Shown: positions 61,919 through 64,000 of the stretch, piece after piece
Layout of the letters: every line of letters begins with the position of its first letter
Position numbering within the stretch: position 1 is the first letter of the stretch
Origin: Saccharopolyspora erythraea NRRL 2338
GTDB taxonomy: Bacteria; Actinomycetota; Actinomycetes; Mycobacteriales; Pseudonocardiaceae
Assembly: GCF_000062885.1 (NCBI RefSeq)
Contig: NC_009142.1
Coordinates: forward strand, 3,709,584-3,773,583
Direction: 5' to 3'
Length of the DNA stretch: 64,000 nt
The notes under the pieces: model-generated
What the model saw: the letters and a program-made list of their open reading frames with translations, nothing else
Databases searched by the model: none
Told to the model about the DNA's origin: nothing
Translations under genes and position numbers: made by a program

Positions 61919-62761
61919 ATGTCCAATCTCGTTCGTGCCGCGCTGGTCCAGGCGAAGTGGACCGGCGACACCGGCTCGATGATCGACGCGCACGAGAAGC
62001 ACGCCAGGGCGGCGGCCGCCGAAGGCGCGCGGATCATCGGGTTCCAGGAGGTGTTCAACGCGCCGTACTTCTGCCAGGTGCAGGAGAACGAGCACTACCG
62101 GTGGGCCGAGCGGATCCCCGACGGCCCCACCACGCAGCGGATGCGGGAGCTCGCGCGGGAGCTGGGCATGGTCGTGGTCGTGCCGGTCTTCGAGGCCGAC
62201 GGGCCGGGCTTCTACTACAACAGCGCGGCGGTGATCGACGCCGACGGCACCTACCTGGGCAAGTACCGCAAGCACCACCTGCCGCACCTGCCCGGCTTCT
62301 GGGAGAAGTACTACTTCCGGCCCGGCAACCTGGGCTGGCCGGTGTTCGACACCGCCGTGGGCAAGGTCGGCGTCTACATCTGCTACGACCGGCACTTCCC
62401 GGAGGGCTGGCGCGCGCTGGGGCTGGCCGGCGCCCAGATCGTCTACAACCCGTCGGCGACCAGCCGGGGGCTGTCGGCCTACCTGTGGAAGCTCGAGCAG
62501 CCCGCCGCGGCGGTGGCCAACGAGTACTTCGTCGCGGCCATCAACCGGGTGGGCGTCGAGGAGTACGGCGACAACGACTTCTACGGCAGCAGCTACTTCG
62601 TCGACCCCTATGGGAGGTTCGTCGGCGACGTCGCCAGCGACACCGACGAGGAGCTCGTGGTCCGCGACCTCGACCTCGACCTGATCGACGAGGTCCGCAC
62701 GAAGTGGGCCTTCTACCGCGACCGCAGGCCCGACGCCTACGGACCGCTGACCACCCCCTGA
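61919..62761 (+). CDS. Carbon-nitrogen hydrolase (beta-ureidopropionase/N-carbamoyl hydrolase type)
   Basis: A 280-aa nitrilase-superfamily enzyme with the Glu-Lys-Cys triad: GFQEVFNAP (Glu), KYRKHHLPHLPGF (Lys) and VYICYDRHFPEGWR (Cys). The CYDRHFPE box and NEYFVAAINRVG are typical of beta-ureidopropionase and N-carbamoylputrescine amidase. It should hydrolyse an N-carbamoyl group, releasing NH3 and CO2. The class III aminotransferase 28 bp downstream would deaminate the amine product (beta-alanine or a diamine), completing a catabolic step. Confidence 0.9.
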   Translation: MSNLVRAALVQAKWTGDTGSMIDAHEKHARAAAAEGARIIGFQEVFNAPYFCQVQENEHYRWAERIPDGPTTQRMRELARELGMVVVVPVFEADGPGFYYNSAAVIDADGTYLGKYRKHHLPHLPGFWEKYYFRPGNLGWPVFDTAVGKVGVYICYDRHFPEGWRALGLAGAQIVYNPSATSRGLSAYLWKLEQPAAAVANEYFVAAINRVGVEEYGDNDFYGSSYFVDPYGRFVGDVASDTDEELVVRDLDLDLIDEVRTKWAFYRDRRPDAYGPLTTP

Positions 62762-62789
62762 CCGCCACCGGCCACGAGAGGAACCACGC

Positions 62790-64000
62790 ATGGCGAGCAC
62801 CGGCGTGCACACCGACCTGGTCAAGCGGCGCCGCGCGGTACTGCCGGACTGGCTGTCGCTGTACTACGACGAGCCGATCGACCTCGAACGCGGCGAGGGC
62901 AGGCACGTCTGGGACGCGGAGGGCAACCGCTACCTGGACTTCTTCGGCGGGATCCTGACCACCATGACCGCGCACGCGCTGCCGGAGGTGACCGCCGCGG
63001 TCAGCGAGCAGGCCGCGCGCATCCTGCACTCCTCGACGCTGTACCTGAACCGGCCGATGGTCGAGCTGGCCGAACGGGTCGCGGAGCTCTCCTGCATCGA
63101 CGAGCCACGGGTGTTCTTCACCGCCAGCGGCACCGAGGCCAACGACACCGCGCTGCTGCTGGCCACCGGCTACCGGGCGTCGAACCAGGTCCTCGCGCTG
63201 CGCAACAGCTACCACGGGCGGTCGTTCTCGGCGCTGGGCATCACCGGCAACCGGGCCTGGTCCCCGACCAGCCTGTCGCCGGTGCAGACCTCCTACGTGC
63301 ACGGCAGCCGCAGGCCGGGAACGCCGATGGCGGACCTGCCCGACGAGGAGTTCACCGACGCGTGCGTGGCCGATCTCGAGGACGTGCTAGGGCAGCTCAA
63401 CGGCAACGTGGCCTGCCTGATCGCCGAGCCGGTCCAGGGCGTCGGCGGTTTCACCACGCCGCCGGACGGGTTGTTCGCACGGTTCAAGGAGGTCCTCGAC
63501 CGGCACGGCATCCTGTGGATCAGCGACGAGGTGCAGACCGGCTGGGGCCGCACCGGCGAGCACTTCTGGGGCTGGCAGGCGCACGCCGCCAACGGCGGGC
63601 CCGACATCGTCACCTTCGCCAAGGGCATCGGCAACGGCCTGTCCATCGGCGGGGTCGTGGCCAGGGCCGAGATCATGAACAGCGTCGCGGCCAACTCCAT
63701 CTCCACCTTCGGCGGCAGCCCGGTGACCGCGGCGGGCGCGCTGGCCAACCTCGACCACCTCGTCGCCCACGACCTGCAGGGCAACGCCCGGCAGGTCGGC
63801 GCGGTGCTGCGCGAGCAGCTCGACGCCGCGCTGGGGCGGCTGCCCGCGCTGGGCGACGTCCGGGGCAAGGGACTGATGATCGGCGTCGAGCTGGTCCACC
63901 CGGGCACCGGCGCGCCCGCACCGGAGCTGGCCACCTGGGCGCTGGAGGAGACCAGGCGGCAGGGGCTGCTCGTCGGCAAGGGCGGGATGCACGGCAACGT
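62790..64000 (+). CDS. Class III PLP aminotransferase, C-terminus cut by window end
   Basis: The first 403 residues of an aminotransferase with VWDAEGNRYLDFFGGI, FTASGTEANDTALLLATG, NSYHGRSFSALGITG, LIAEPVQGVGG, ILWISDEVQTGWGRTG and the PLP Lys in VTFAKGIGNGLSIGG. Matches omega-amino acid/beta-alanine or 4-aminobutyrate transaminases, usually 430-460 aa. It follows the C-N hydrolase by 28 bp in one operon. Together they fit the last steps of reductive pyrimidine breakdown or polyamine use. Dihydropyrimidinase is not in the window. Confidence 0.9.
   Translation, partial: MASTGVHTDLVKRRRAVLPDWLSLYYDEPIDLERGEGRHVWDAEGNRYLDFFGGILTTMTAHALPEVTAAVSEQAARILHSSTLYLNRPMVELAERVAELSCIDEPRVFFTASGTEANDTALLLATGYRASNQVLALRNSYHGRSFSALGITGNRAWSPTSLSPVQTSYVHGSRRPGTPMADLPDEEFTDACVADLEDVLGQLNGNVACLIAEPVQGVGGFTTPPDGLFARFKEVLDRHGILWISDEVQTGWGRTGEHFWGWQAHAANGGPDIVTFAKGIGNGLSIGGVVARAEIMNSVAANSISTFGGSPVTAAGALANLDHLVAHDLQGNARQVGAVLREQLDAALGRLPALGDVRGKGLMIGVELVHPGTGAPAPELATWALEETRRQGLLVGKGGMHGN

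Overview
The window is about 70% GC, with many GTG starts, ATGA/GTGA stop-start overlaps and long antisense shadow frames. Its gene families are typical of filamentous actinomycetes: acyl-CoA carboxylase with an epsilon subunit, DUF5709, DUF5313, DUF3040, a two-HTH TetR regulator and a ClpC-like chaperone under a HspR-type inverted repeat. I read it as a chromosomal segment of a Pseudonocardiaceae member, most likely Saccharopolyspora or a close relative. That is inference from gene content, not a database match. No rRNA, tRNA or CRISPR was seen.

Layout. 1-7.1 kb holds metabolic genes: a GntP permease end, SGNH esterase, arginase-fold protein, GDPD, SDR, WYL regulator with a divergent VOC protein, and an alpha/beta hydrolase. 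An IS630-family element (7147-8274, TA duplications) sits exactly in the hydrolase stop codon. 8.4-10.9 kb is a compact alkylation-repair operon: ECF sigma factor, a domain-swapped Ada-like protein (OGT first, Ada zinc domain last), an unknown 158-aa protein and AlkB. 11.1-11.9 kb is an SDR.

12.1-17.8 kb is the most unusual block. A four-gene minus-strand operon encodes an XRE regulator, a TIR-domain protein ending in a RHIM-like amyloid-type motif, a large protein with a degenerate P-loop, and a two-helix membrane protein. The last three genes overlap by 4 bp. The TIR tail and the N-terminus of the P-loop protein share a GP-x3-GSG-[DN]-Q-x-N motif, which suggests a matched effector/sensor signalling pair, possibly antiphage or self-recognition. 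A tandem array of 26-bp palindromic units lies just past the operon's 3' end.

17.9-30 kb carries a PLP Cys/Met enzyme, an MFS transporter and a stress cluster (orphan NarL-type regulator, three universal stress proteins, DUF3040, ClpC-like ATPase), plus a streptogramin B lyase and an O-methyltransferase. 30.1-36.9 kb has an NCS1 permease, Asp/Glu racemase family protein and AMP ligase, then a P-loop kinase, a GntR/FCD regulator and an HTH protein behind two tandem operators. 36.9-39.2 kb has exonuclease III, a stand-alone LigD-type polymerase and DUF5709. 39.3-44.5 kb is a double-TetR regulator followed by the propionyl-CoA carboxylase operon (beta, epsilon, biotinylated alpha). The alpha gene has strikingly atypical codon use.

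44.5-64 kb is mixed catabolism and regulation: a frameshifted GNAT gene, amidase, threonine/serine dehydratase, TetR-MDR pair, second TetR, NmrA-like protein, acyl-CoA synthetase, FAH-family protein, RCK-channel-RCK protein with a degenerate filter, a 44-codon membrane peptide, MFS transporter and DUF5313. It ends with an FAD oxidase, C-N hydrolase and class III aminotransferase that may belong to a pyrimidine or polyamine nitrogen-salvage cluster continuing past the window.
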